Source: Protonemura montana (Eukaryota > Arthropoda > Insecta > Plecoptera > Nemouridae). Taken from it: 64,000 bases of DNA. A program made the position numbers and the translations under genes. Position 1 is the stretch's first letter, and the number at the start of each line of letters is the position of its first letter. This document shows, one piece after another, positions 38,015-50,403 of this stretch. The notes under the pieces were generated by a model. That model did no database searches. It had not been told where the DNA came from and saw only the letters and a program-made list of their open reading frames with translations. Location of the stretch: positions 17,283,050 to 17,347,049 of the forward strand of contig OX387610.1 of assembly GCA_947568835.1 (NCBI GenBank), in the 5' to 3' direction.

Positions 38015-41000
38015 CGCTACCTAGACGCTTCAGACTATCTGCCACGCTAATCAGTGGCTCCAGACACTCTGCCACGCTAGCTAGACGCTCCAGGCACTCT
38101 GTCTCGCTACTTAGACGCTCCAGACACTGTGCCTCGCTAGCCAGGCACTCCAGACACTCTGATTCGCTACCCAGACGTTCCAGACACTTTGCCTCGCTAC
38201 CCAGACGCTCCAGACTATCTGCAACGCTAGCCAGTGGCTCCAGCCACTCTGCCACGCTAGCTAGACGCTCCAGGCACTCTGCCTCGCTACTCAGACGCTC
38301 CAGACACTCTGCAATGCTAGCCAGACGCTCCAGACACTCTGCCACGCTAGCTAGACGCTCCAGACACTCTGATTCGCTACTTAGACGCTCCAGACACCTT
38401 GCCTCGCTACCCAGACACACCAGACACTCTGCCTCGCTAGCTAAACGCTCCAGACACTCTGCCTTGCTACCCAGACCCTCCAGACACTCTGTCTCGCTAG
38501 CCATGCGCTCAAGAATTTCTGCCTCGCTACCCAGACGCTCCAGACTATCTGCCACGCTAGCCAGTGGCTCCAGACTATCTGCCACGCTAGCCAGAGGCTC
38601 CAGACACTCTGCCACGCTTGTTAGACAATCCAGACTTTCTGCCATGCTAGCCAGGCGCTCCAGACACTCTGCCTCGCTAGCCAGACGCTCCAGACACTCT
38701 GCCTCGTTAGCCAGGCACTTCAGAAGCTCTGCCTTTCTAGCCAGGCGCTCCAGACACTCTGCCATTCTAGCCAGACGCTCCAGACTATCTGCTACGCTAG
38801 CCAGAGGCTCCAGACACTCTGCCACGCTAAATAGACGCTCCAGACACTCTGCCTTGCTACCCAGAATCTCCAGACACTTTGCCTCGCTACCCAGACGCTC
38901 CAGACTATCTGCAACGCTAGCCAGTGGCTCCAGCCACTCTGCCACGCTAGCTAGACGCTCCAGGCACTCTGCCTCGCTACTCAGACGCTCCAGACACTCT
39001 GCAATGCTAGCCAGACGCTCCAGACACTCTGCCACGCTAGCTAGACGCTCCAGACACTCTGCCTCGCTACTTAGACGCTCCAGACACTCTGCCTCGCTAG
39101 CCAGCCGCTCCAGACACTCTACCACGCAAGCTAGACGCTCCAGGCACTCTGCATCGCTAGCCAGGCGTTCCAGACACTCTGGCTCGCTCCCATACGCTCC
39201 AGACTGTCTGCCACGCTAGCCAGTGGCTCCAGACTATCTGCCACGCTAGCCAGAGGCTGCAGACACTCTGCAATGCTAGCCAGACGCTCCAGACACTCTG
39301 CCACGCTAGCCAGAGGCTGAAGACAATCTGCAATGCTAGCCAGGCGCTCCAGACACTCTGCCTCGCTAGCCAGCCGCTCCAGACACTCTGCCTCGCTAGC
39401 CAGGCGCTCCAGACACTCTGCCACGCTAGCCAGACGCTCCAGACACTCTGATTCGCTACCCAGACGTTCAAGACACTTTGCCTCGCTCCCCAGACGCTCC
39501 AGACACTCTGCCTCGTTAGCCAGGCGCTTCAGAAGCTCTGCCTCGCTTGCCAGGCGCTCCAGACACTCTGCCACGGTAGCCAGAGGCTGAAAACACTCAG
39601 CAATGCTAGCCAGACGCTCCAGACACTCTGCCACGCTAGCTAGACGCTCCAGACACTCTGATTCGCTACTTAGACGCTCCAGACACCTTGCCTCGCTACC
39701 CAGACACACCAGACACTCTGCCTCGCTAGCTAAACGCTCCAGACACTCTGCCTTGCTACCCAGACCCTCCAGACACTCTGTCTCGCTAGCCATGCGCTCC
39801 AGAATTTCTGCCTTGCTACCCAGACGCTCCAGACTATCTGCCACGCTAGCCAGTGGCTCCAGACTATCTGCCACGCTAGCCAGAGGCTCCAGACACTCTG
39901 CCACGCTTGTTAGACAATCCAGACTTTCTGCCTCGCTAGCCAGGCGCTCCAGACACTCTGCCTCGCAAGCCAGCCGCTCCAGACACTCTGCCACGCTAGC
40001 CAGACGCTCCAGACACTCTGATTCGCTACCCAGACGTTCAAGACACTTTGCCTCGCTCCCCAGACGCTCCAGACACTCTCCCTCGTTAGCCAGGCGCTTC
40101 AGAAGCTCTGCCTCGCTAGCCAGGCGCTCCAGACACTCTGCCATTCTAGCCAGACGCTCCAGACTATCTGCTACGCTAGCCAGAGGCTCCAGACACTCTG
40201 CCACGCTAAATAGACGCTCCAGACACTCTGCCTTGCTACCCAGAATCTCCAGACACTCTGCCTCGCTAGCCAGGCGCTCCAGACACTCTGCCTCGCTACC
40301 CAGACGCTTTAGACTATCTGCCACGCTAGCCAGTGGCTCCAGACACTCTGCCACGCTAGCTAGACGCTCCAGGCACTCTGCCTCGCTACTTAGACGCTCC
40401 AGAAACTCTGCCTCACTAGCCAGGCACTCCAGACACTCTGGCTCGCTACCCAGACGATCCAGACACTCTGCCTCCCTAGCCAGCCGCTCCAGACACTCTG
40501 CCATGCTAGCCAGTGATTTCAGACACTCTGCTACGCTAGCTAGACGCTCCAGACACTCTGCCACGCTAGCTAGACGCTCCAGACACTCTGCCTTGCTACT
40601 TAGACCCTCCAGACACTCTGCCTCGCTAGCCAGGCTTTCCAGACACTCTGCCTCGCTACCCAGACGCTCCAGACTATTTGCCACGCTAGCCAGTGGCTCC
40701 AGACTATCTGCCACGCTAGCCAGAGGCTGAAGACACTCTGCAATGCTAGCCAGGCGCTCCAGACACTCTGCCTCGCTAGCCAGCCGCTACAGACACTCTG
40801 CCATGCTAGCCAGACGCTTCAGACACTCTGGCTAGCTACCCAGACTCTCCAGACACTCTGCCTCGCTAGCCAGGCGCTCCAGACACTCTGCCACGCTAGC
40901 CAGACGCTCCAGACACTCTGATTCGCTACCCAGACGTTCAAGACACTTTGCCTCGCTCCCCAGACGCTCCAGACACTCTGCCTCGTTAGCCAGGCGCTTC

Positions 41001-41343
41001 AGAAGCTCTGCCTCGCTAGCCAGGCGCTCCAGACACTCTGCCATTCTAGCCAGACGCTCCAGACTATCTGCTACGCTAGCCAGAGGCTCCAGACACTCTG
41101 CCACGCTAAATAGACGCTCCAGACACTCTGCCTTGCTACCCAGAATCTCCAGACACTCTGCCTCGCTAGCCAGGCGCTCCAGACACTCTGCCTCGCTACC
41201 CAGACGCTTTAGACTATCTGCCACGCTAGCCAGTGGCTCCAGACACTCTGCCACGCTAGCTAGACGCTCCAGACACTCTGCCTTGCTACCCAGACCCTCC
41301 AGACACTCTGTCTCGCTAGCCATGCGCTCAAGAATTTCTGCCT

Positions 41344-41553
41344 CGCTACCCAGACGCTCCAGACTATCTGCCACGCTAGCCAGTGGCTCCAGACTATCTG
41401 CCACGCTAGCCAGAGGCTCCAGACACTCTGCCACGCTTGTTAGACGCTCCAGACTATCTGCCACGCTAGCCAGTGGCTCCAGACTATCTGCCACGCTAGC
41501 CAGAGGCTCCAGACACTCTGCCACGCTTGTTAGACAATCCAGACTTTCTGCCT
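41344..41553. repeat. 90-bp (3-monomer) tandem duplication with hybrid monomer
   Basis: The order GCTACCCAG, AGTGGCTCC, AGAGGCTCC, CTTGTTAG is interrupted. The monomer at 41434 begins CGCTTGTTAGAC but continues GCTCCAGACTATC, the back half of the first type. The AGTGG and AGAGG monomers then repeat at 41464 and 41494 before the normal CTTGTTAGACAATCC monomer at 41524. This shows unequal exchange inside a monomer, register kept. Confidence 0.85.
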
Positions 41554-43383
41554 TGCTAGCCATACGCTCCAGACACTCTGCCTCGCTAGCCAGACGCTCC
41601 AGACACTCTGCCTCGTTAGCCAGGCGCTTCAGAAGCTCTGCCTCGCTAGCCAGGCGCTCCAGACACTCTGCCATTCTAGCCAGACGCTCCAGACTATCTG
41701 CTACGCTAGCCAGAGGCTCCAGACACTCTGCCACGCTAAATAGACGCTCCAGACACTCTGCCTTGCTACCCAGAATCTCCAGACACTCTGCCTCGCTAGC
41801 CAGGCGCTCCAGACACTCTGCCTCGCTACCCAGACGCTTTAGACTATCTGCCACGCTAGCCAGTGGCTCAAGACACTCTGCCACGCTAGCTAGACGCTCC
41901 AGGTACTCTGCCTCGCTACTTAGACGCTCCAGAAACTCTGCCTCACTAGCCAGGCACTCCAGACACTCTGGCTCGCTACTTAGACGATCCAGACACTCTG
42001 CCTCCCTAGCCAGCCGCTCCAGACACTCTGCCATGCTAGCCAGAGATTTCAGACACTCTGCTACGCTAGCTAGACGCTCCAGACACTCTGCCACGCTAGC
42101 TAGACGCTCCAGACACTCTGCCTTGCTACTTAGACCCTCCAGACACTCTGCCTCGCTAGCCAGGCGCTCCAGACACTCTGCCTCGCTACCCAGACGCTCC
42201 AGACTATTTGCCACGCTAGCCAGTGGCTCCAGACTATCTGCCACGCTAGCCAGAGGCTGCAGACACTCTGCAATGCTAGCCAGACGCTCCAGACACTCTG
42301 CCACGCTAGCCAGAGGCTGAAGACACTCTGCAATGCTAGCCAGGCGCTCCAGACACTCTGCCTCGCTAGCCAGCCGCTCCAGACACTCTGCCATGCTAGC
42401 CAGACGCTTCAGACACTCTGGCTAGCTACCCAGACTCTCCAGACACTCTGCCTCGCTAGCCAGGCGCTCCAGACATTCTGCCACGCTAGCCAGACGCTCC
42501 AGACACTCTGATTCGCTACCCAGACGTTCAAGACACTTTGCCTCGCTCCCCAGACGCTCCAGACACTCTGCCTCGTTAGCCAGGCGCTTCAGAAGCTCTG
42601 CCTCGCTAGCCAGGCGCTCCAGACACTCTGCCATTCTAGCCAGACGCTCCAGACTATCTGCTACGCTAGCCAGAGGCTCCAGACACTCTGCCACGCTAAA
42701 TAGACGCTCCAGACACTCTGCCTTGCTACCCAGAATCTCCAGACACTCTGCCTCGCTAGCCAGGCGCTCCAGACACTCTGCCTCGCTACCCAGACGCTCC
42801 AGACTATTTGCCACGCTAGCCAGTGGCTCCAGACACTCTGCCACGCTAGCTAGACTCTCCAAGCACTCTGCCTCGCTACTTAGACGCTCCAGAAACTCTG
42901 CCTCACTAGCCAGGCACTCCAGACACTCTGGCTCGCTACCCAGACGATCCAGACACTCTGCCTCCCTAGCCAGCCGCTTTAGACACTCTGCCATGCTAGC
43001 CAGAGATTTCAGACACTCTGCTACGCTAGCTAGACGCTCCAGACACTCTGCCACGCTAGCTAGACGCTCCAGACACTCTGCCTTGCTACTTAGACCCTCC
43101 AGACACTCTGCCTCGCTAGCCAGGCGCTCCAGACACTCTGCCTCGCTAGCCAGGCGCTCCAGACACTCTGCCTCGCTACCCAGACGCTCCAGACTATTTG
43201 CCACGCTAGCCAGTGGCTCCAGACACTCTGCCACGCTAGCTAGACGCTCCAAGCACTCTGCCTCGCTACTTAGACGCTCCAGAAACTCTGCCTCACTAGC
43301 CAGGCACTCCAGACACTCTGGCTCGCTACCCAGACGATCCAGACACTCTGCCTCCCTAGCCAGCCGCTTTAGACACTCTGCCA

Positions 43384-44223
43384 TGCTAATCAGTGGCTCC
43401 AGACACTCTGCCACGCTAGCTAGACGCTCCAGGCACTCTGTCTCGCTACTTAGACGCTCCAGACACTGTGCCTCGCTAGCCAGGCACTCCAGACACTCTG
43501 ATTCGCTACCCAGACGTTCCAGACACTTTGCCTCACTACCCAGACGCTCCAGACTATCTGCAACGCTAGCCAGTGGCTCCAGCCACTCTGCCACGCTAGC
43601 TAGACGCTCCAGGCACTCTGCCTCGCTACTCAGACGCTCCAGACACTCTGCAATGCTAGCCAGACGCTCCAGACACTCTGCCACGCTAGCTAGACGCTCC
43701 AGACACTCTGATTCGCTACTTAGACGCTCCAGACACCTTGCCTCGCTACCCAGACGCTCCAGACACTCTGCCTCGCTACCTAGACGCTTCAGACTATCTG
43801 CCACGCTAATCAGTGGCTCCAGACACTCTGCCACGCTAGCTAGACGCTCCAGGCACTCTGTCTCGCTACTTAGACGCTCCAGACACTGTGCCTCGCTAGC
43901 CAGGCACTCCAGACACTCTGATTCGCTACCCAGACGTTCCAGACACTTTGCCTCACTACCCAGACGCTCCAGACTATCTGCAACGCTAGCCAGTGGCTCC
44001 AGCCACTCTGCCACGCTAGCTAGACGCTCCAGGCACTCTGCCTCGCTACTCAGACGCTCCAGACACTCTGCAATGCTAGCCAGACGCTCCAGACACTCTG
44101 CCACGCTAGCTAGACGCTCCAGACACTCTGATTCGCTACTTAGACGCTCCAGACACCTTGCCTCGCTACCCAGACACACCAGACACTCTGCCTCGCTAGC
44201 TAAACGCTCCAGACACTCTGCCT
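43384..44223. repeat. 420-bp (14-monomer) tandem duplication
   Basis: The CTAATCAG monomers at 43384 and 43804 start two 420-bp copies. The first begins TGCTAATCAG and the second CGCTAATCAG. The neighbouring unit at 46924 has the TGCTAATCAG form only and a single copy, so this is either a gain in the left unit or a loss in the right. Confidence 0.83.
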
Positions 44224-45316
44224 TGCTACCCAGACCCTCCAGACACTCTGTCTCGCTAGCCATGCGCTCAAGAATTTCTGCCTCGCTACCCAGACGCTCC
44301 AGACTATCTGCCACGCTAGCCAGTGGCTCCAGACTATCTGCCACGCTAGCCAGAGGCTCCAGACACTCTGCCACGCTTGTTAGACAATCCAGACTTTCTG
44401 CCATGCTAGCCAGGCGCTCCAGACACTCTGCCTCGCTAGCCAGACGCTCCAGACACTCTGCCTCGTTAGCCAGGCACTTCAGAAGCTCTGCCTTTCTAGC
44501 CAGGCGCTCCAGACACTCTGCCATTCTAGCCAGACGCTCCAGACTATCTGCTACGCTAGCCAGAGGCTCCAGACACTCTGCCACGCTAAATAGACGCTCC
44601 AGACACTCTGCCTTGCTACCCAGAATCTCCAGACACTTTGCCTCGCTACCCAGACGCTCCAGACTATCTGCAACGCTAGCCAGTGGCTCCAGCCACTCTG
44701 CCACGCTAGCTAGACGCTCCAGGCACTCTGCCTCGCTTCTCAGACGCTCCAGACACTCTGCAATGCTAGCCAGACGCTCCAGACACTCTGCCACGCTAGC
44801 TAGACGCTCCAGACACTCTGATTCGCTACTTAGACGCTCCAGACACCTTGCCTCGCTACCCAGACACACCAGACACTCTGCCTCGCTAGCTAAACGCTCC
44901 AGACACTCTGCCTTGCTACCCAGACCCTCCAGACACTCTGTCTCGCTAGCCATGCGCTCAAGAATTTCTGCCTCGCTACCCAGACGCTCCAGACTATCTG
45001 CCACGCTAGCCAGTGGCTCCAGACTATCTGCCACGCTAGCCAGAGGCTCCAGACACTCTGCCACGCTTGTTAGACAATCCAGACTTTCTGCCTTGCTAGC
45101 CATACGCTCCAGACACTCTGCCTCGCTAGCCAGACGCTCCAGACACTCTGCCTCGTTAGCCAGGCGCTTCAGAAGCTCTGCCTCGCTAGCCAGGCGCTCC
45201 AGACACTCTGCCATTCTAGCCAGACGCTCCAGACTATCTGCTACAATAGCCAGAGGCTCCAGACACTCTGCCACGCTAAATAGACGCTCCAGACACTCTG
45301 CCTTGCTACCCAGAAT
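43937..45316. repeat. 690-bp tandem pair, locus 3
   Basis: CGCTTGTTAG monomers at 44374 and 45064 are 690 bp apart. The first module carries TTTCTGCCATG and GCACTTCAG; the second carries TTTCTGCCTTG and GCCATACGC. Bounds are approximate and follow the pair at 4153-5532. Confidence 0.77.
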
Positions 45317-47056
45317 CTCCAGACACTCTGCCTCGCTAGCCAGGCGCTCCAGACACTCTGCCTCGCTACCCAGACGCTTTAGACTATCTGCCACGCTAGC
45401 CAGTGGCTCAAGACACTCTGCCACGCTAGCTAGACGCTCCAGGTACTCTGCCTCGCTACTTAGACGCTCCAGAAACTCTGCCTCACTAGCCAGGCACTCC
45501 AGACACTCTGGCTCGCTACTTAGACGATCCAGACACTCTGCCTCCCTAGCCAGCCGCTCCAGACACTCTGCCATGCTAGCCAGAGATTTCAGACACTCTG
45601 CTACGCTAGCTAGACGCTCCAGACACTCTGCCACGCTAGCTAGACGCTCCAGACACTCTGCCTTGCTACTTAGACCCTCCAGACACTCTGCCTCGCTAGC
45701 CAGGCGCTCCAGACACTCTGCCTCGCTACCCAGACGCTCCAGACTATTTGCCACGCTAGCCAGTGGCTCCAGACTATCTGCCACGCTAGCCAGAGGCTGC
45801 AGACACTCTGCAATGCTAGCCAGACGCTCCAGACACTCTGCCACGCTAGCCAGAGGCTGAAGACACTCTGCAATGCTAGCCAGGCGCTCCAGACACTCTG
45901 CCTCGCTAGCCAGCCGCTCCAGACACTCTGCCATGCTAGCCAGACGCTTCAGACACTCTGGCTAGCTACCCAGACTCTCCAGACACTCTGCCTCGCTAGC
46001 CAGGCGCTCCAGACATTCTGCCACGCTAGCCAGACGCTCCAGACACTCTGATTCGCTACCCAGACGTTCAAGACACTTTGCCTCGCTCCCCAGACGCTCC
46101 AGACACTCTGCCTCGTTAGCCAGGCGCTTCAGAAGCTCTGCCTCGCTAGCCAGGCGCTCCAGACACTCTGCCATTCTAGCCAGACGCTCCAGACTATCTG
46201 CTACGCTAGCCAGAGGCTCCAGACACTCTGCCACGCTAAATAGACGCTCCAGACACTCTGCCTTGCTACCCAGAATCTCCAGACACTCTGCCTCGCTAGC
46301 CAGGCGCTCCAGACACTCTGCCTCGCTACCCAGACGCTCCAGACTATTTGCCACGCTAGCCAGTGGCTCCAGACACTCTGCCACGCTAGCTAGACTCTCC
46401 AAGCACTCTGCCTCGCTACTTAGACGCTCCAGAAACTCTGCCTCACTAGCCAGGCACTCCAGACACTCTGGCTCGCTACCCAGACGATCCAGACACTCTG
46501 CCTCCCTAGCCAGCCGCTTTAGACACTCTGCCATGCTAGCCAGAGATTTCAGACACTCTGCTACGCTAGCTAGACGCTCCAGACACTCTGCCACGCTAGC
46601 TAGACGCTCCAGACACTCTGCCTTGCTACTTAGACCCTCCAGACACTCTGCCTCGCTAGCCAGGCGCTCCAGACACTCTGCCTCGCTAGCCAGGCGCTCC
46701 AGACACTCTGCCTCGCTACCCAGACGCTCCAGACTATTTGCCACGCTAGCCAGTGGCTCCAGACACTCTGCCACGCTAGCTAGACGCTCCAAGCACTCTG
46801 CCTCGCTACTTAGACGCTCCAGAAACTCTGCCTCACTAGCCAGGCACTCCAGACACTCTGGCTCGCTACCCAGACGATCCAGACACTCTGCCTCCCTAGC
46901 CAGCCGCTTTAGACACTCTGCCATGCTAATCAGTGGCTCCAGACACTCTGCCACGCTAGCTAGACGCTCCAGGCACTCTGTCTCGCTACTTAGACGCTCC
47001 AGACACTGTGCCTCGCTAGCCAGGCACTCCAGACACTCTGATTCGCTACCCAGACG

Positions 47057-48436
47057 TTCCAGACACTTTGCCTCACTACCCAGACGCTCCAGACTATCTG
47101 CAACGCTAGCCAGTGGCTCCAGCCACTCTGCCACGCTAGCTAGACGCTCCAGGCACTCTGCCTCGCTACTCAGACGCTCCAGACACTCTGCAATGCTAGC
47201 CAGACGCTCCAGACACTCTGCCACGCTAGCTAGACGCTCCAGACACTCTGATTCGCTACTTAGACGCTCCAGACACCTTGCCTCGCTACCCAGACACACC
47301 AGACACTCTGCCTCGCTAGCTAAACGCTCCAGACACTCTGCCTTGCTACCCAGACCCTCCAGACACTCTGTCTCGCTAGCCATGCGCTCAAGAATTTCTG
47401 CCTCGCTACCCAGACGCTCCAGACTATCTGCCACGCTAGCCAGTGGCTCCAGACTATCTGCCACGCTAGCCAGAGGCTCCAGACACTCTGCCACGCTTGT
47501 TAGACAATCCAGACTTTCTGCCATGCTAGCCAGGCGCTCCAGACACTCTGCCTCGCTAGCCAGACGCTCCAGACACTCTGCCTCGTTAGCCAGGCACTTC
47601 AGAAGCTCTGCCTTTCTAGCCAGGCGCTCCAGACACTCTGCCATTCTAGCCAGACGCTCCAGACTATCTGCTACGCTAGCCAGAGGCTCCAGACACTCTG
47701 CCACGCTAAATAGACGCTCCAGACACTCTGCCTTGCTACCCAGAATCTCCAGACACTTTGCCTCGCTACCCAGACGCTCCAGACTATCTGCAACGCTAGC
47801 CAGTGGCTCCAGCCACTCTGCCACGCTAGCTAGACGCTCCAGGCACTCTGCCTCGCTTCTCAGACGCTCCAGACACTCTGCAATGCTAGCCAGACGCTCC
47901 AGACACTCTGCCACGCTAGCTAGACGCTCCAGACACTCTGATTCGCTACTTAGACGCTCCAGACACCTTGCCTCGCTACCCAGACACACCAGACACTCTG
48001 CCTCGCTAGCTAAACGCTCCAGACACTCTGCCTTGCTACCCAGACCCTCCAGACACTCTGTCTCGCTAGCCATGCGCTCAAGAATTTCTGCCTCGCTACC
48101 CAGACGCTCCAGACTATCTGCCACGCTAGCCAGTGGCTCCAGACTATCTGCCACGCTAGCCAGAGGCTCCAGACACTCTGCCACGCTTGTTAGACAATCC
48201 AGACTTTCTGCCTTGCTAGCCATACGCTCCAGACACTCTGCCTCGCTAGCCAGACGCTCCAGACACTCTGCCTCGTTAGCCAGGCGCTTCAGAAGCTCTG
48301 CCTCGCTAGCCAGGCGCTCCAGACACTCTGCCATTCTAGCCAGACGCTCCAGACTATCTGCTACGCTAGCCAGAGGCTCCAGACACTCTGCCACGCTAAA
48401 TAGACGCTCCAGACACTCTGCCTTGCTACCCAGAAT
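47057..48436. repeat. 690-bp tandem pair, locus 4
   Basis: CGCTTGTTAG monomers at 47494 and 48184 are 690 bp apart and carry the same module-specific variants as locus 3. The pair therefore travelled inside the 3-kb HOR duplication. Confidence 0.77.
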
Positions 48437-50403
48437 CTCCAGACACTCTGCCTCGCTAGCCAGGCGCTCCAGACACTCTGCCTCGCTACCCAGACGCTTT
48501 AGACTATCTGCCACGCTAGCCAGTGGCTCAAGACACTCTGCCACGCTAGCTAGACGCTCCAGGTACTCTGCCTCGCTACTTAGACGCTCCAGAAACTCTG
48601 CCTCACTAGCCAGGCACTCCAGACACTCTGGCTCGCTACTTAGACGATCCAGACACTCTGCCTCCCTAGCCAGCCGCTCCAGACACTCTGCCATGCTAGC
48701 CAGAGATTTCAGACACTCTGCTACGCTAGCTAGACGCTCCAGACACTCTGCCACGCTAGCTAGACGCTCCAGACACTCTGCCTTGCTACTTAGACCCTCC
48801 AGACACTCTGCCTCGCTAGCCAGGCTTTCCAGACACTCTGCCTCGCTACCCAGACGCTCCAGACTATTTGCCACGCTAGCCAGTGGCTCCAGACTATCTG
48901 CCACGCTAGCCAGAGGCTGCAGACACTCTGCAATGCTAGCCAGACGCTCCAGACACTCTGCCACGCTAGCCAGAGGCTGAAGACACTCTGCAATGCTAGC
49001 CAGGCGCTCCAGACACTCTGCCTCGCTAGCCAGCCGCTCCAGACACTCTGCCATGCTAGCCAGACGCTTCAGACACTCTGGCTAGCTACCCAGACTCTCC
49101 AGACACTCTGCCTCGCTAGCCAGGCGCTCCAGACATTCTGCCACGCTAGCCAGACGCTCCAGACACTCTGATTCGCTACCCAGACGTTCAAGACACTTTG
49201 CCTCGCTCCCCAGACGCTCCAGACACTCTGCCTCGTTAGCCAGGCGCTTCAGAAGCTCTGCCTCGCTAGCCAGGCGCTCCAGACACTCTGCCATTCTAGC
49301 CAGACGCTCCAGACTATCTGCTACGCTAGCCAGAGGCTCCAGACACTCTGCCACGCTAAATAGACGCTCCAGACACTCTGCCTTGCTACCCAGAATCTCC
49401 AGACACTCTGCCTCCCTAGCCAGCCGCTTTAGACACTCTGCCATGCTAGCCAGAGATTTCAGACACTCTGCTACGCTAGCTAGACGCTCCAGACACTCTG
49501 CCACGCTAGCTAGACGCTCCAGACACTCTGCCTTGCTACTTAGACCCTCCAGACACTCTGCCTCGCTAGCCAGGCGCTCCAGACACTCTGCCTCGCTAGC
49601 CAGGCGCTCCAGACACTCTGCCTCGCTACCCAGACGCTCCAGACTATTTGCCACGCTAGCCAGTGGCTCCAGACACTCTGCCACGCTAGCTAGACGCTCC
49701 AAGCACTCTGCCTCGCTACTTAGACGCTCCAGAAACTCTGCCTCACTAGCCAGGCACTCCAGACACTCTGGCTCGCTACCCAGACGATCCAGACACTCTG
49801 CCTCCCTAGCCAGCCGCTTTAGACACTCTGCCATGCTAGCCAGAGATTTCAGACACTCTGCTACGCTAGCTAGACGCTCCAGACACTCTGCCTTGCTACT
49901 TAGACCCTCCAGACACTCTGCCTCGCTAGCCAGGCGCTCCAGACACTCTACCTCGCTACCCAGACGCTCCAGACTATTTGCCACGCTAGCCAGAGGCTCC
50001 AGACACTCTGCCACGCTAGCTAGACGCTCCAGACACTCTGCCTCGCTAGCCAGGCACTCCAGACACTCTGATTCGCTACCCAGACGTTCCAGACACTTTG
50101 CCTCGCTACCCAGACGCTCCAGACTATCTGCAACGCTAGCCAGAGGCTCCAGACACTCTGCCACGCTAGCTAGACGCTCCAGACACTCTGCCTTGCTACC
50201 CAGAATCTCCAGACACTCTGCCACGCTAGCCAGTGGCTCCAGCCACTCTGCCACGCTAGCTAGACGCTCCAGGCACTCTGCCTCGCTACTTAGACGCTCC
50301 AGACACTCTGCCTCGCTAGCCAGCCGCTCCAGACACTCTACCACGCAAGCTAGACGCTCCAAGCACTCTGCATCGCTAGCCAGGCGTTCCAGACACTCTG
50401 GCT

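Larger units (their letters stand above)
36365..39184. repeat. Array block 11 (94 monomers, includes a 31-bp monomer)
   Basis: The left part follows the block 2 and 7 left-arm order, with a CGGTAGCCAG monomer at 36754 and CGCTTGTTAG at 37084. It is then altered by a 150-bp duplication (37204-37503) and a 31-bp monomer (37984-38014). The right part, from 38015, follows the CTAATCAG and 690-bp-module order seen near 4.0 kb. There is no landmark B. Confidence 0.83.
42424..49083. repeat. Tandem pair of 3.54- and 3.12-kb HOR units
   Basis: Units 42424-45963 and 45964-49083 share nearly all monomers in order, including private features such as CTAGACTCTCCAAGC (42851 and 46391), CCTCACTACCC and CTAGCCATACG. 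The first unit is longer by exactly 420 bp because a 14-monomer segment (about 43384-43803) is repeated at 43804-44223. In the second unit the segment is single. Small differences include CTACAATAGCC at 45241 and AGGCTTTCC near 48821. A shortened third relative begins at 49084. Confidence 0.87.
39185..50403. repeat. Array block 12 (374 monomers)
   Basis: Left arm is 1,649 bp to landmark B at 40834, as in 16389 and 22896. Further B landmarks at 42424, 45964 and 49084 bound units of 1,590, 3,540 and 3,120 bp and a final 1,320-bp piece. The 3,540 and 3,120 bp units are near-copies. All monomers after the first are 30 bp. The longest open frame of the window lies here on the minus strand (45934 down to 42422). 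Confidence 0.85.

Noticed and set aside
42723..45860. Plus-strand open frame rich in R, S, H, A and L (repeat R-R-S-R-H-S-A-S-L-A) as a basic repeat protein
   Set aside because: Same period artefact as on the minus strand. It ends at the TGA in each GGCTGAAG monomer, and many variants change residues freely (TTT, TGC, AAG). It has no non-repeat coding sequence on either side.
42422..45934. 1,170-codon minus-strand open frame as a gene for a giant repeat protein
   Set aside because: A 30-bp monomer keeps any stop-free frame open; four of six consensus frames are stop-free, close to the chance expectation of about 3.7. Overlapping plus-strand frames are nearly as long (1,045 codons at 42723-45860). 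There is no unique N- or C-terminal sequence, promoter or splice context. Kept only as a hypothesis in the findings.
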